A stretch of 64,000 nucleotides of DNA from Allobosea sp. (GCF_017308075.1 NZ_JAFKFX010000033.1:110356-174355), one strand, 5' to 3'. Shown: positions 46,191 through 55,467, numbered from the stretch's first letter. Translations and numbers: made by a program. The notes: a model not told the origin generated them from the letters alone.

Positions 46191-46574
46191 TGACGACGCC
46201 TGTCCCCTCGAATCAGCCCGTTCTTGTGAGTCGACATGACGTCGACGCATGCGGGATGCGATTGCGACGCAGAGCTAGCAACGGTCTGCGCCGCCGACAA
46301 TCCACCCGCGCCACATTTCTGTCAAAAGCAATCTGCGCCTCTTTGCATATGCAATTGACGGACAAAATTGCCGCCCTGCAAGCTTCTTTCGCAAGATAAT
46401 TGCGCACCCTTCACGGAAAAATACGACCATGGTTGGGGCATACGAAACGCTCGAAACCGCATAGCGCGCGAAAACCTCGCGAAACCGATGGCGGCCAGAC
46501 GGTTTTCGCACTCGCGCAGCAGGTCGGCTCCTGCCACCATCGGGCCTCGCGATTCCTGCCTTCGAAGGTAAGCC
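46191..46574. other. Divergent promoter region between livH and the membrane dipeptidase gene
   Basis: A 384-nt gap without a supported gene. The middle part (about 46310-46440) is AT-rich compared with the surroundings and holds a perfect palindrome TTGCATATGCAA at 46343-46354, followed by repeated TTGC/GCAA half-sites (GACAAAATTGCC, ATAATTGCGC). It should contain promoters for both directions; I cannot fix -35/-10 elements. Confidence 0.6.
46343..46354. promoter_or_regulatory. Perfect palindrome TTGCATATGCAA, candidate operator
   Basis: A 12-nt perfect inverted repeat in the livH/dipeptidase gap. TTGC and GCAA half-sites recur within the next 60 nt. An amino-acid-responsive regulator such as an Lrp-type protein would fit the transporter and dipeptidase on either side; this is inference. 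Confidence 0.5.
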
Positions 46575-47714
46575 ATGGCCCTCGCCTCGCCCCCCATCAC
46601 CGACGCCGCGCAGGCGCGGGCGCTCACGCTCCTGGAGCATGTCGCCCTGATCGACGGGCATAACGACATGCCCTATGTCCTGCGGCTTGACGCCGCGGCC
46701 AAGGGCGATGTCGCCGCCTATGATCTCGGTCGGGTCCACCCCGAAACAGATACCGACATTCCCCGGATGCGCGCCGGCCGGCTCGCCGGCCAGTTCTTCG
46801 CGGCCTATGTCCCGCCGAACCAGAAGAACCCGGCCGGCTTCGCCCTGGCGCAGATCGCGCTGATGCGCGCGGTCACCGCCCGCCATGCCGACGTCTTCCG
46901 CGCCGGCCTGGCGGCCGATGACGTCGCTGCCGCCAAGGCCGAGGGCAAGATCGCCCTGTTCATGACGATCGAGAACGGCTCGGCGCTCGACGGCGAGCTC
47001 GACGCGCTCGACGCCTATTACGGGCTCGGCGTCCGCCTGATGACGCTCTGCCACAACGGCACGCATGACTGGTGCGATTCGGCGACCGACGCGCCGCGCC
47101 ATAACGGGCTTTCGGCCTTCGGCAAGGCGGTGATCGGCCGGATGAACCGGCTCGGCATGGTCGTCGACCTCGCCCATGTCGCGCCGAAGGCGATGCATGA
47201 CGTGCTCGACGTCACCAGCGCGCCGGTGGTCTGGTCGCACTCCAACGCCTTCTCGCTCTGCGACCACCCGCGCAACGTGCCCGACGACGTGCTCGACCGC
47301 GTCGCCGGCAATGGCGGCGTGGTGATGGCGACCTTCGTGCCGGACTTCATCAGCCAGGCCTCGCGCGACTGGCACCGGCCGGCCAAGGACCAGTACGGCA
47401 AGACGCCGGACGGGCTCGACTACAAGGCGGCGGAGGCCGAGATCGTCAGGAAGTCCGGTCCGCGCCCCAAGGCGACGCTCGCCGAATATTGCGACCATCT
47501 CGACTATCTCGCGCAGCGCATCGGCCATGACCATGTCGGCATCGGCTCGGACTTCTTCGGCGGCGCCGTGCCCGAAGGGCTCGAGGATGTCTCGACCTTC
47601 CCGAACGTGATCGCCGAACTGCTGCGTCGCGGCTGGTCGGAAGCGAACCTCGCCAAGCTCGCCTCCGACAACACGCTGCGGGTGATGCGGGCGGTGGAGC
47701 AGGCTGCCGGCTGA
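46575..47714 (+). CDS. Membrane dipeptidase (peptidase family M19)
   Basis: A 379-aa zinc dipeptidase-like protein. DGHNDMPYVLR near residue 28 carries the first metal ligands (His, Asp), FMTIENGSAL the bridging Glu, and DLAHVAPKAMHDVLDVTSAPVVWSHSNAF two His ligands; HDHVGIGSDFFGG near the end holds the catalytic-site Asp. M19 enzymes cleave dipeptides, including some with D-residues at the C-terminus. No signal peptide is seen, so it is probably cytoplasmic here. It is divergent from the liv operon, a sensible partnership for peptide and amino acid use. Confidence 0.9.
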   Translation: MALASPPITDAAQARALTLLEHVALIDGHNDMPYVLRLDAAAKGDVAAYDLGRVHPETDTDIPRMRAGRLAGQFFAAYVPPNQKNPAGFALAQIALMRAVTARHADVFRAGLAADDVAAAKAEGKIALFMTIENGSALDGELDALDAYYGLGVRLMTLCHNGTHDWCDSATDAPRHNGLSAFGKAVIGRMNRLGMVVDLAHVAPKAMHDVLDVTSAPVVWSHSNAFSLCDHPRNVPDDVLDRVAGNGGVVMATFVPDFISQASRDWHRPAKDQYGKTPDGLDYKAAEAEIVRKSGPRPKATLAEYCDHLDYLAQRIGHDHVGIGSDFFGGAVPEGLEDVSTFPNVIAELLRRGWSEANLAKLASDNTLRVMRAVEQAAG

Positions 47715-47847
47715 GTCGCCGGACAGCGACGGGCGCGCAGAAAACAGGGGAAACGCCGGTGATTTCCGGCTCCCCGATGCCCTCTGACCGGTTGACGGCG
47801 CGCGGGCGGCAGGCGCAAAGCTGCGCCCGCTTCAGGAAACTCCGCGC

Positions 47848-48651
47848 ATGACCGGCTCCGGTACCGACCGCACCCGCCCTCCCGTCACGGGGCAGGCTCC
47901 CATCGTCATCCTGGTCGAGCCCCAGCTCGCCGAGAACATCGGCATGTGCGCCCGCGCCATGGCCAATTTCGGCCTCTCCGAGATGCGGCTCGTCGCGCCG
48001 CGCGACGGCTGGCCGACCGGCGGCGGGCTGAAAAAGGGCGCGACCTCGGCCGCCTCGGGCGCGACCCATATCCTCGACAATGCCAGGCTCTATCCGGACA
48101 CCGCCTCGGCCATCGCCGACCTCAACCATGTGCTGGCGACGACGGCGCGCGAGCGCGGCCAGATGAAGCGGGTCTTCACCCCGGCCGAGGCGATGCCCGG
48201 CCTCGGCGAGCGGATCGGCGGCGGCGAGCGGGTCGGCATCCTGTTCGGGCGCGAGCGCATCGGCCTGACCAATGAGGAGATCAGCTTCGCCGACGCGATC
48301 CTGACCTTCCCGGTCAACCCCGCCTTCGCCTCGCTCAACCTCGCCCAGGCGGTGCTGCTCTGTGGCTATGAATGGCTCAAGACATCGGGCGGCGAGCCGA
48401 GCTTCCGCGAGAACACCCCCTCCCCGCCGGCGACGCGGGCGACGGTGCTCTCGATGTTCGACTATGTCGAGGCCGAGCTCGACCAGTGCGGCTTCTTCCC
48501 GCCGGGCAAGAAGGCGATCATGAGCGCCAATCTGCGCGACATTCTGCACCGCCTCGCAATGACCGAGCAGGAAGCCCGCACGCTGCGCGGCGTCTTCAAG
48601 TCCCTGACGGAAGGCCCGCGCCGGCGACGCCCTGAGGAGCCTGCGGCGTAG
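47848..48651 (+). CDS. trmJ: tRNA 2'-O-methyltransferase TrmJ-like (SPOUT family)
   Basis: A 267-aa SPOUT RNA methyltransferase. Motif 1 is LVEPQLAENIGMCARAMANFGL, motif 2 is GILFGRERIGLTNEEI and motif 3 is NPAFASLNLAQAVLLCGYEW, which form the knotted SAM site. The C-terminal extension with MFDYVEAELDQCGFFPPGKKAIM and RDILHRLAMTEQEARTLRGVF is typical of TrmJ, which methylates the ribose at position 32 of tRNAs. It stands as a single gene after the dipeptidase. Confidence 0.92.
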   Translation: MTGSGTDRTRPPVTGQAPIVILVEPQLAENIGMCARAMANFGLSEMRLVAPRDGWPTGGGLKKGATSAASGATHILDNARLYPDTASAIADLNHVLATTARERGQMKRVFTPAEAMPGLGERIGGGERVGILFGRERIGLTNEEISFADAILTFPVNPAFASLNLAQAVLLCGYEWLKTSGGEPSFRENTPSPPATRATVLSMFDYVEAELDQCGFFPPGKKAIMSANLRDILHRLAMTEQEARTLRGVFKSLTEGPRRRRPEEPAA

Positions 48652-48777
48652 ATCGCCGCGCGCTACGACGGATCCTGGGGCAAACCCGGGCTGGTGCCCG
48701 GTTCCGAGAGCATGCCGCACAGGCTAAGCTCGCTCCCGGCATGGCGGCTTTTGCTGCCCCAGCTCCAGGAGAACCGC

Positions 48778-49341
48778 ATGACGCTTCGGCTGCACACCAT
48801 CATCGCCAGCACCCGCCCCGGCCGCGTCGGCCCGGCGGTCGCCAACTGGTTTCACGGGGTCGCGCAGGCCCACCCCGGCTTCGATGCCCATCTCGTCGAC
48901 CTCGCCGACTTCGCGCTGCCGGTCTATGACGAGCCGAAGCACCCCGTCATGCGCGACTACATCCACGAGCACACCAGGCGCTGGAGCGCTAGCGTCGAGG
49001 CCGCGGACGCCTATGTCTTCGTCACGCCGGAATATAATTTCGGCCCAACGCCAGCCCTCGTGAATGCGCTGAACTATGTCTATGGCGAGTGGACCTACAA
49101 GCCCTGCGCCTTCGTCAGCTATGGCGGCGTTTCCGGCGGGCTGCGCGCCGTCCAGCTGACCAAGCAGATCGTCACCACCCTGAAGATGATGCCGATCATG
49201 GAAGCCGTCACGGTTCCGATGGTCGGCCAGTCGATCAAGGACGGGGTCTTCGCCGCCAACGACCTGCACCGCAAGAGCGCCGCCGACCTGCTCACAGAGC
49301 TCGGCAAATGGGCTGGCGCGCTGAAGCCGCTGCGCGGCTAG
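48778..49341 (+). CDS. NADPH-dependent FMN reductase family protein
   Basis: A 187-aa flavodoxin-fold protein from MTLRLHTIIASTRPGRVGPAVANWF, where the STRPGRxG loop binds FMN phosphate. VFVTPEYNFGPTPALVNALNYVYGEW is the second signature and VSYGGVSGGLRAVQLTKQIV the third. It reduces flavin or quinone-type substrates with NAD(P)H. ATG 48778 has a CAGGAG ribosome binding site. Its stop codon is the first bases of a two-hairpin repeat. Confidence 0.92.
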   Translation: MTLRLHTIIASTRPGRVGPAVANWFHGVAQAHPGFDAHLVDLADFALPVYDEPKHPVMRDYIHEHTRRWSASVEAADAYVFVTPEYNFGPTPALVNALNYVYGEWTYKPCAFVSYGGVSGGLRAVQLTKQIVTTLKMMPIMEAVTVPMVGQSIKDGVFAANDLHRKSAADLLTELGKWAGALKPLRG

Positions 49342-49438
49342 ATCACCGCGCGTCCGTTCGGACGCGATCACGGTGATCTATCTCAGTGTTATCGCATCGG
49401 AGTTTTCCGAAAAGCGGAGTCCACTTTTCGGTCCGATG
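49341..49438. repeat. Two-hairpin intergenic element, copy 1
   Basis: A unit of about 98 nt. Hairpin 1 has outer arms GATCACCG / CGGTGATC and an inner CGTCCG-TT-CGGACG. Hairpin 2 has arms CATCGGA / TCCGATG around TTTTCCGAAAAG. About 33 nt joining the hairpins, from TCACGGTGATC to TCGCATCGGA, are identical in the second copy at 57621-57720. It starts at the stop codon of the FMN reductase gene. Confidence 0.85.
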
Positions 49439-49463
49439 GATAGGACAGGTTCGCAAACGCCGA

Positions 49464-49493
49464 GAGGCCGGCGTCAAGGACGCCGGCCTCTTT
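49464..49493 (+). terminator. Rho-independent terminator between convergent genes
   Basis: GAGGCCGGCGTC - AAG - GACGCCGGCCTC is a perfect 12-bp stem, followed on the plus strand by TTTCTGTT. It should stop transcription from the FMN reductase gene and may also serve the converging TonB receptor gene on the other strand. Confidence 0.8.
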
Positions 49494-49514
49494 CTGTTCA
49501 AGGCGCGCCGGCGC

Positions 49515-51770
49515 TCAGAACTGGTATTTCAGCGTCGCCTTCACGGTACGGCCGGGCTCGCTGTAATAGTCGCGCGCCTGGGCGAGCACGCCGGTCGGCA
49601 CATTGACCGCGTCCCAGTACTTGCGGTCGAAGATGTTGTAGACGCCGACCTGCAATTCGAGATCGGCGATCTGCGGCATCGGCCGCCACCAGGCCGAGGC
49701 GTTGAAGATCGCGTAGCCCGGCGCCTGGAAGCCCTGCGAGGTACCGGTCGTAGCCGCGACATCCTTGCGCGCCCCGGCCAATTTGGCCGACACCTCCGCC
49801 CCCCAGTTATCCGTGCCATAGGCGACCGCGACGATGCCCTGCACCGGCGGGATCGAGTTGAGATGCGTATTGTTGTCCTTGTTCTTGCCCTGGACATAGG
49901 AGAACGAGCCGCGCACCAGCCAGTTCGGCGCGAAGGCATATTGCATATTGGCCTCGAAGCCGGAGATCTGGGCCCGCGCGACGTTCTGATAGGCGGTGAT
50001 GCCGCCCTGCGGGTAGAGCCCGCCGGGTGCGGCGATCTGCGTCTGCTCGATGAAATTGCGATAATCGGTGTGGAAATAGGTCAGCGTGCCGCCGAGGGCC
50101 TTGTCGCCGAAGCGGACGCCGACATCGATGCCGTTGCTGGTCTCCGGCCGCAGGTCGGGATTGCCGGTGCGAAGATAGGTACCGACGGCGCCGAAGGTCG
50201 CGTAGAGCTCGCTGGCGGTCGGAGCGCGGAAGCCCTTCGACCACTGCGCGAACAGCGTCACATCCTTCACATAGGGCGCATTCTTGAGGATGTCGTATTC
50301 GAGGCGGATGCGCGGCGACCAGGCGTCGTCGCTCGAACTGGCCGGCATTCTGCCGCTATAGGCTGCGCTGCCGATATAGCTCGCCGTCGCCTTCGGAGCC
50401 TCCTCATACCAGTCGAAGCGGACGCCGGGCGTCAGGCGCAGCGTGTCGTTGAGGAAACCGAACTGGTGATGCGCATAGAAGGCAACCAGCTTGCCCTCGA
50501 CGCGAGGCGTGTCGGACTGGTTGCTGTGCAGGTTGTTGCAGGCGGCGAAGGCGCCCGTATAGGGCCTGCGGCAGCTGTCCAGGCCGGCCGAATACTGATC
50601 GAGCGTCGATGACCTCAGCTCCGTACCGAGCAGGAGCCGATGCGACACCGGGCCGGTGATGAAGCTCTTGATCAGGTGCCCGTTGAAGCCGAAGGCCTTT
50701 TCCTCGACCTCGTTGTTGCGGGCATAGGGCCCGATCACGCTGGTGAAGCGGTAGGCATTGAGGATCGAGTTCCGCGTCACGCCCTGCCAGTAGAGATTGG
50801 CATGGGCCTCGTCGATGAGGCCGCCCGGCAGCTTGTAGTCATAGGTCAGCGAGACGCGCTTGCGCTCGACATCCTCCTGGGTCGCGTGTCGACCCGGGCG
50901 ATAATTGCCGGTGAGCGAGACGGCACTGGTGCGCGTCTGGATCTCGTCGGAGCGCTTGAAGATCTCGCCGGTCAGCCCGAAACGGTGCACCTCGTTCACA
51001 TACTGATGCAGCTTGGCGAGGAAGCTGTACTGGTTGAAGTCGACCGGGTTCGGCTCGGTGCGGGTCGCGCCGATGCTCGGATTGTTCCCGCGGTTTTCCG
51101 TTTCGTGCCCGCGGCGCAGCCCGCCCTGGATCATCAGCCAGGTATCCTTGAACCGGCCAGCGACGGCGCCGCTGCCGAACCAGGCCTTGTCGGTCGTGTC
51201 AAAGCCCGTCTTGGCGAGCCCCCCGAAGGTCTTGCCGGGCCGGATGAGGTCCTCGGGATCGAGCGTTCGCACCGCGAGCGCGCCGCCGAGCGCGCCCGAG
51301 CCGAGCGTGCTGGCACCGCTTCCGCCGCGCAGCAGATCAAGCGTCGACAGCGAATCGAAGTCGAAGGCCGTACCGATGCTGCGGTCGATGCGGTTGTCCT
51401 GGATGAAGGGCTGACGGATGCCATCGACCGTCGTCAGCACGCGGGCGCCGTCGAGGCCGCGAATGTTCACCGAACCATTGTTGCGGTTGAAGGTGATGCC
51501 GGCCTCCAGCCGCTGCGACAACTCCTGGATGCTCTGGACCTGCGCCCGGTCGAGCTCCGCACGTGTCGTCGTCGTCGTCGTCGGGCCAGCGACCAACGGG
51601 GCCGCCGTCGCCGCCTCGCCCTGCACGACGATCGCGTCGAGCGTCACGGCCGGCTCGCCGACGCTGCGTTCCGCCTGCCGCTGTTGCTGCGCTGCCGCCG
51701 GCGCCGCCATCGCCAGCACCAAAGCCCCAAGCGCCACGCCATGTCGCAGCCCACCGGAGTAATCGCCCAT
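49515..51770 (-). CDS. TonB-dependent haem/haemoglobin-type outer membrane receptor
   Basis: A 751-aa receptor with a signal peptide (GVALGALVLAMAAPAAAQ) and a TonB-box-like stretch (VTLDAIVVQGEA). The plug domain contains QELSQRLEAGITFNRNNGSVNIRGLDGARVLTTVDGIRQPFIQ. The 22-strand barrel ends with a C-terminal aromatic residue (KATLKYQF). WSKGFRAPTASELYATFGA, with FRAP and NPDLRPETSNG, is typical of haem receptors (HmuR/BhuR/ShmR class). It would bring haem or haem proteins' haem across the outer membrane. An Irr-box-like palindrome upstream fits iron control. Confidence 0.9.
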   Translation of the reverse strand: MGDYSGGLRHGVALGALVLAMAAPAAAQQQRQAERSVGEPAVTLDAIVVQGEAATAAPLVAGPTTTTTTRAELDRAQVQSIQELSQRLEAGITFNRNNGSVNIRGLDGARVLTTVDGIRQPFIQDNRIDRSIGTAFDFDSLSTLDLLRGGSGASTLGSGALGGALAVRTLDPEDLIRPGKTFGGLAKTGFDTTDKAWFGSGAVAGRFKDTWLMIQGGLRRGHETENRGNNPSIGATRTEPNPVDFNQYSFLAKLHQYVNEVHRFGLTGEIFKRSDEIQTRTSAVSLTGNYRPGRHATQEDVERKRVSLTYDYKLPGGLIDEAHANLYWQGVTRNSILNAYRFTSVIGPYARNNEVEEKAFGFNGHLIKSFITGPVSHRLLLGTELRSSTLDQYSAGLDSCRRPYTGAFAACNNLHSNQSDTPRVEGKLVAFYAHHQFGFLNDTLRLTPGVRFDWYEEAPKATASYIGSAAYSGRMPASSSDDAWSPRIRLEYDILKNAPYVKDVTLFAQWSKGFRAPTASELYATFGAVGTYLRTGNPDLRPETSNGIDVGVRFGDKALGGTLTYFHTDYRNFIEQTQIAAPGGLYPQGGITAYQNVARAQISGFEANMQYAFAPNWLVRGSFSYVQGKNKDNNTHLNSIPPVQGIVAVAYGTDNWGAEVSAKLAGARKDVAATTGTSQGFQAPGYAIFNASAWWRPMPQIADLELQVGVYNIFDRKYWDAVNVPTGVLAQARDYYSEPGRTVKATLKYQF

Positions 51771-52206
51771 AGCCCCAATCCCGTCCTAGCCGAAGACTTC
51801 CGAAGTGAAGTCACTTGATAGTTTGCAATCGTTTTAAACTAAGGACCCTGCCTTAATTTCAGCATCAGCGAATAGGAAAATCAATTTTGACTGTCAAATG
51901 ATTCTCTTTACTGGGAAGAACTACGTATTTATTATAATTCTAATCTGCAGCCAGATCGATATCCCTGTTTCCGGAAGGCAGGTGGAGACGCCCACCGCGG
52001 AGCCAGTGCCCGGACAGCCCCCCGGGGAGGGTCGCCTTGCGCGCATCTCGCACCGGCGCCGGACCTGGTTCGGGCCCGCGCCTTGAGCTCGGCGCACCGC
52101 CTCCCCATCTCGTGAACGCACCGGCACCGGGCATCGCGCTTTGCGCCTTGCAGCCTCGGCTTCGGGTGGCATGATGCAGTGCAAGATGCGGAGGGAAGCT
52201 CACGCC
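51771..52206. other. AT-rich regulatory region upstream of the haem receptor and amine oxidase genes
   Basis: A 436-nt gap. The first half (about 51810-51960) is the most AT-rich DNA in the window and carries two inverted repeats: TAGTTT / AAACTA at 51819-51841 and TTTGAC-T-GTCAAA at 51886-51898. The second half is GC-rich without a supported gene. Short open frames cross it but lack coding character. Confidence 0.65.
51819..51841. promoter_or_regulatory. Irr-box-like palindrome upstream of the TonB receptor gene
   Basis: TAGTTT and AAACTA are inverted around an 11-nt spacer (GCAATCGTTTT). The core TTTGCAATCGTTTTAAA resembles the alphaproteobacterial iron control element (TTTAGAA...TTCTAAA) with a few mismatches. 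It lies about 50-70 nt upstream of the receptor gene's start, the right place to control it. The match is by eye. Confidence 0.5.
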
Positions 52207-53520
52207 ATGCTCGACCGCCGGAAACTGCTGCTGGGCTCTGCGGCCATGGCCGCGGCCTCGGCCGGTTCCGGTCGAGCACAGGCCCGTGACCATGACGTCG
52301 TGGTCATCGGCGCCGGCGCGGCCGGCATCGCCGCCGCCCGGCAATTGCAGGCGGCGGGACGCGCCGTGATCGTGCTCGAGGGCCGCGATCGCCTGGGCGG
52401 GCGCACCTTCACCGATTCCTCGCTCGGACCTTCCTATGACGCCGGCGCGATGTTCATCCACTGGGCCGAGCGCAACCCCTGGACCACCATCGCCCAGGAA
52501 CTCGGCATCGCCACGCCGAATGAAAGCTGGGGCGGCGGCTTCCAGCTCTTCCAGAACGGCCAGCCGATGTCGCAGGGCGATCGCCAGCGCCGCCGCGGCG
52601 CCTTCGGACAGATCGACCGCCGGCTCGAAACCGCAGACCTCAAGACGCGCGACCTGTCGATCGCCGAACTGCTGGGCGATCTCGGTCCCGAGCTCGCGCC
52701 GATCGCCTCCTCCGGCCTGCTGCTCTCGATCGGCGAGGAAGCATCCCGGATCTCGGCCCGCGACTATCAGCGCCTCTGGGCCGGCGAGGACTATGTCGTG
52801 CCGAGCGGCTACGGCAATCTGGTGGCGCGCTATGGCGCCGGGCTCGACATCCGCCTGAACCAGACCGTCACCGCGATCCGCTGGGACGGCCCCGGCGTCG
52901 CGATCACCACGGCTTCAGGCACGCTCAACGCCCGCGCCTGCATCGTCACCGTGCCGGTCGGCGTGCTCAAGGCCGGCGCGATCCGCTTCACCCCGGCACT
53001 GCCAGCCCGCACACAGGGCGCGCTTTCCGGCATCGGCATGGGCGCTCTGACCAAGATCGCGCTCAAGGTCGACGGCAACCGCTTCGGCATCGCGCCCGGC
53101 ACCAGCTATTTCGAGGCCGGTGCCAATGGCCGGCTGATGAACTTCGACCTGTTCCCCGGCGATCAGGACCTGGTTGTCGGCTTCTGCGGCGGCGACTATG
53201 CCCGCGAGCTCTCGCATTCCGGGCCCGAAGCCGCCCGCGCACATGTCGTCGACCTGCTCGCCAACATGATCGGGCCGGAGTTCCGCAAGGCTGCCGGGCC
53301 GGTCTCCTTCCCGGCCTGGTGGACCGATCCTTTCGCGCGCGGCTCCTATTCGGTCTGCCTGCCCGGCCATGCCGGCGCCCGCGACATCCTGGCGGAGCCG
53401 ATCGCCGGGCGCCTCTGGCTCGCCGGCGAGGCAACTGCGGGGGGCGGCGCCATGACGGCCGGCGGCGCGACGCTGGCCGGGCGCATGGCGGCGGCCGCGG
53501 TGGCGCGGCTCAAGGCCTGA
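52207..53520 (+). CDS. Tat-exported FAD-dependent amine oxidase
   Basis: A 437-aa flavin amine oxidase. The N-terminus has a twin-arginine signal DRRKLLLGSAAMAAASAG (Arg-Arg then a short hydrophobic stretch). The mature enzyme begins HDVVVIGAGAAGIAAARQLQAAGRAVIVLEGRDRLGGRTFT, the FAD-binding motif of the monoamine oxidase family, and ends RLWLAGEATAGGGAMTAGGATLAGRMAA, the C-terminal FAD contact. It would fold with FAD in the cytoplasm and act in the periplasm on an unknown amine. ATG 52207 has a GGAGGGA ribosome binding site; the frame is open to 52141. Confidence 0.88.
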   Translation: MLDRRKLLLGSAAMAAASAGSGRAQARDHDVVVIGAGAAGIAAARQLQAAGRAVIVLEGRDRLGGRTFTDSSLGPSYDAGAMFIHWAERNPWTTIAQELGIATPNESWGGGFQLFQNGQPMSQGDRQRRRGAFGQIDRRLETADLKTRDLSIAELLGDLGPELAPIASSGLLLSIGEEASRISARDYQRLWAGEDYVVPSGYGNLVARYGAGLDIRLNQTVTAIRWDGPGVAITTASGTLNARACIVTVPVGVLKAGAIRFTPALPARTQGALSGIGMGALTKIALKVDGNRFGIAPGTSYFEAGANGRLMNFDLFPGDQDLVVGFCGGDYARELSHSGPEAARAHVVDLLANMIGPEFRKAAGPVSFPAWWTDPFARGSYSVCLPGHAGARDILAEPIAGRLWLAGEATAGGGAMTAGGATLAGRMAAAAVARLKA

Positions 53521-53541
53521 GCGCGGCCGGCGGCAGATATG

Positions 53542-54468
53542 CTAGAGGTCGAGCTCCCAGTTCTGCCCAACCAGATCCTGGCCGAAGGAATGATGCTTCT
53601 CCTCGGCCACCAACCGAAACCCCTCGGCGAGATAGATCGCCCGCGCCGCATGCAGGATGTCGTTGGTCCACAGCACCATCCGGCGATAGCCGGCGGCACG
53701 GGCGAAACCGACCGCCTCGCGCACCAGCTTCTTGCCGAGGCCGAGGCCCTGCGCGCGCTTCTCGACCAGCACCAGCCGCAGCTTCGCGGCCTCCTCGCTT
53801 TCGCGCACCACGAAGGCCGAGCCGACCGGCGCGCCGTCCAGCTCGGCGATGAAGCAGCGCTCCCGTCCAGGCTGGAATTCGCGCAGGAATTTCGCGGCGA
53901 TCTCGGCGACCAGCGCCTCGAAGCTGATGTCCCAGCCATAATCCTGCGCATAGAGCCGGCCATGGGCCGAGATCACCCAGCCGATATCGCCGGGCCGGTG
54001 CTCGCGGATCGTCACCGCACGCCGCGCCGCGCTGTCCCCGGAGAGCAGCCCCTGCGCCAGCTCGAGTGCACCCACAAGCGCCGCCTGCCCGGCCGGATCG
54101 AGCCGAGACAGGATCGCACGCGCCTGCTCGCATGAAGCCTTGTCCAGCGGCCGGAATGCGGCCTGCCCGGCCTCCGTCAGCTGCAATTTCAGCGCCCGCG
54201 CGTCGCCTTCCGCCTTTTCACGCGCGAGCCAGCCCAGCGTCACGAAACGCTTCAGCAGCCGCGAGAGATAGGCGGGATCGAGGCCGAGCTCGCGGGCCAG
54301 CTCGCCGGCGCGCCAGCCGTCGCGCTGCGCCAGCTCGTAGAGCACCCGCGCCTCCGTCAGGCCGAAGCCGGAGCCATGGAGATCACCGCCCAATGCCCCG
54401 ACCCAGCGGGTGTGAAAACGATTGAAGCGGCGGATCGCATCGATGGCATGAGGAGCGATGGCTGGCAT
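53542..54468 (-). CDS. MarR-type HTH / GNAT acetyltransferase fusion
   Basis: A 308-aa protein. Residues about 1-145 form a MarR winged helix domain (LTEARVLYELAQRDGWRAGELARELGLDPAYLSRLLKRFVTLGWLAREK). From about 152 a GNAT domain follows (AVTIREHRPGDIGWVISAHGRLYAQDYGWDISFEALVAEI, then LRLVLVEKRAQGLGLGKKLVREAVGFARAAGYRRMVLWTND with the acetyl-CoA loop). Such fusions are thought to couple acetylation of a small molecule to gene control. It converges on the amine oxidase gene and is divergent from murI; the gap holds AT-rich sequence before its start. Confidence 0.9.
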   Translation of the reverse strand: MPAIAPHAIDAIRRFNRFHTRWVGALGGDLHGSGFGLTEARVLYELAQRDGWRAGELARELGLDPAYLSRLLKRFVTLGWLAREKAEGDARALKLQLTEAGQAAFRPLDKASCEQARAILSRLDPAGQAALVGALELAQGLLSGDSAARRAVTIREHRPGDIGWVISAHGRLYAQDYGWDISFEALVAEIAAKFLREFQPGRERCFIAELDGAPVGSAFVVRESEEAAKLRLVLVEKRAQGLGLGKKLVREAVGFARAAGYRRMVLWTNDILHAARAIYLAEGFRLVAEEKHHSFGQDLVGQNWELDL

Positions 54469-54609
54469 GATGGCCTCCTGCTTCCGAGAAATGAGTTTTA
54501 ATGGACAAAGTCAACTAAATTATCCCCAGCGCGCTCTCGCCACATTCATCCTCCCTTAACGGACCAGGGCCCCAATCGGGCTTTGCGGACCCCGGTCGGT
54601 ACCAACCCC

Positions 54610-55467
54610 ATGCAAGTCGATCTCCTCGCCGGAAACTGCCATCGCAGCGCGGTGATGCCGCAACGCCGCCCGACCATCCTCCTGTTCGATTCCGGTCTCG
54701 GCGGCCTGACCGTGCTGAGCGAAGTCGTCGCCAGCCGCCCCGATGCCGACATCGTCTACGCCGCCGACGACGCCGCCTTTCCCTATGGAAGGCTGAGCGA
54801 GGCGGCGCTGGTCGCCCGCGTGCTCACGGTGATGGAGCGGCTGGTCGCGCGCTTCCATCCCGACCTCGTCGTCATCGCCTGCAACACGGCCTCTACGCTG
54901 GTGCTGCCGGCGCTGCGGGCCCGTTTCTCCATCCCCTTCGTCGGCACCGTTCCGGCGGTGAAGCCGGCCGCCGCGCGCAGCCGCAGCGGCCTCGTCTCGG
55001 TTCTGGCGACGCCGGGAACCGTGGCGCGCGACTACACACGCGGGCTGATCGAGCATTATGCCGGCGGCTGCGAGGTGACGCTGGTCGGCGCGACCCGGCT
55101 TGCCGGCCTCGCCGAGGCGGCCCTGAAGGGCGAGACGATCGCCGACAGCGACGTGCTGGCCGAGATCGCCCCCTGCTTCGTCGCGCGCGACGGCAGGCGC
55201 ACCGATGTGGTGGCGCTCGCCTGCACGCATTACCCGCTGCTGCTGGCACGCTATCGCCGCCTCGCACCCTGGCCGGTGGAGTGGATCGATCCCGCCCCCG
55301 CCGTCGCGCGGCGCGTCACGCAACTGCTCGGCCCGGCCGGCGACTGGCGCGACGCCGGCGAAGCCTGCGCCGTCTTCACCGCCGGCACTCGGCTGAGCGG
55401 GCCGGCCCGGATCGCGCTGGCCGGCTTCGGCCTGGCGCGGATCGAGATCGAGGCGATGCCGGCCTGA
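54610..55467 (+). CDS. murI: Glutamate racemase
   Basis: A protein of about 285 aa. [38 protein letters not shown] is the N-terminal signature with the catalytic-site Asp and Ser, [17 protein letters not shown] carries the first catalytic Cys and [16 protein letters not shown] the second Cys with the neighbouring His. It makes D-glutamate for peptidoglycan. ATG 54610 and ATG 54655 are both possible starts; the second begins [14 protein letters not shown], close to the fold. It is 232 nt upstream of rpsD. Confidence 0.92.
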   Translation: MQVDLLAGNCHRSAVMPQRRPTILLFDSGLGGLTVLSEVVASRPDADIVYAADDAAFPYGRLSEAALVARVLTVMERLVARFHPDLVVIACNTASTLVLPALRARFSIPFVGTVPAVKPAAARSRSGLVSVLATPGTVARDYTRGLIEHYAGGCEVTLVGATRLAGLAEAALKGETIADSDVLAEIAPCFVARDGRRTDVVALACTHYPLLLARYRRLAPWPVEWIDPAPAVARRVTQLLGPAGDWRDAGEACAVFTAGTRLSGPARIALAGFGLARIEIEAMPA

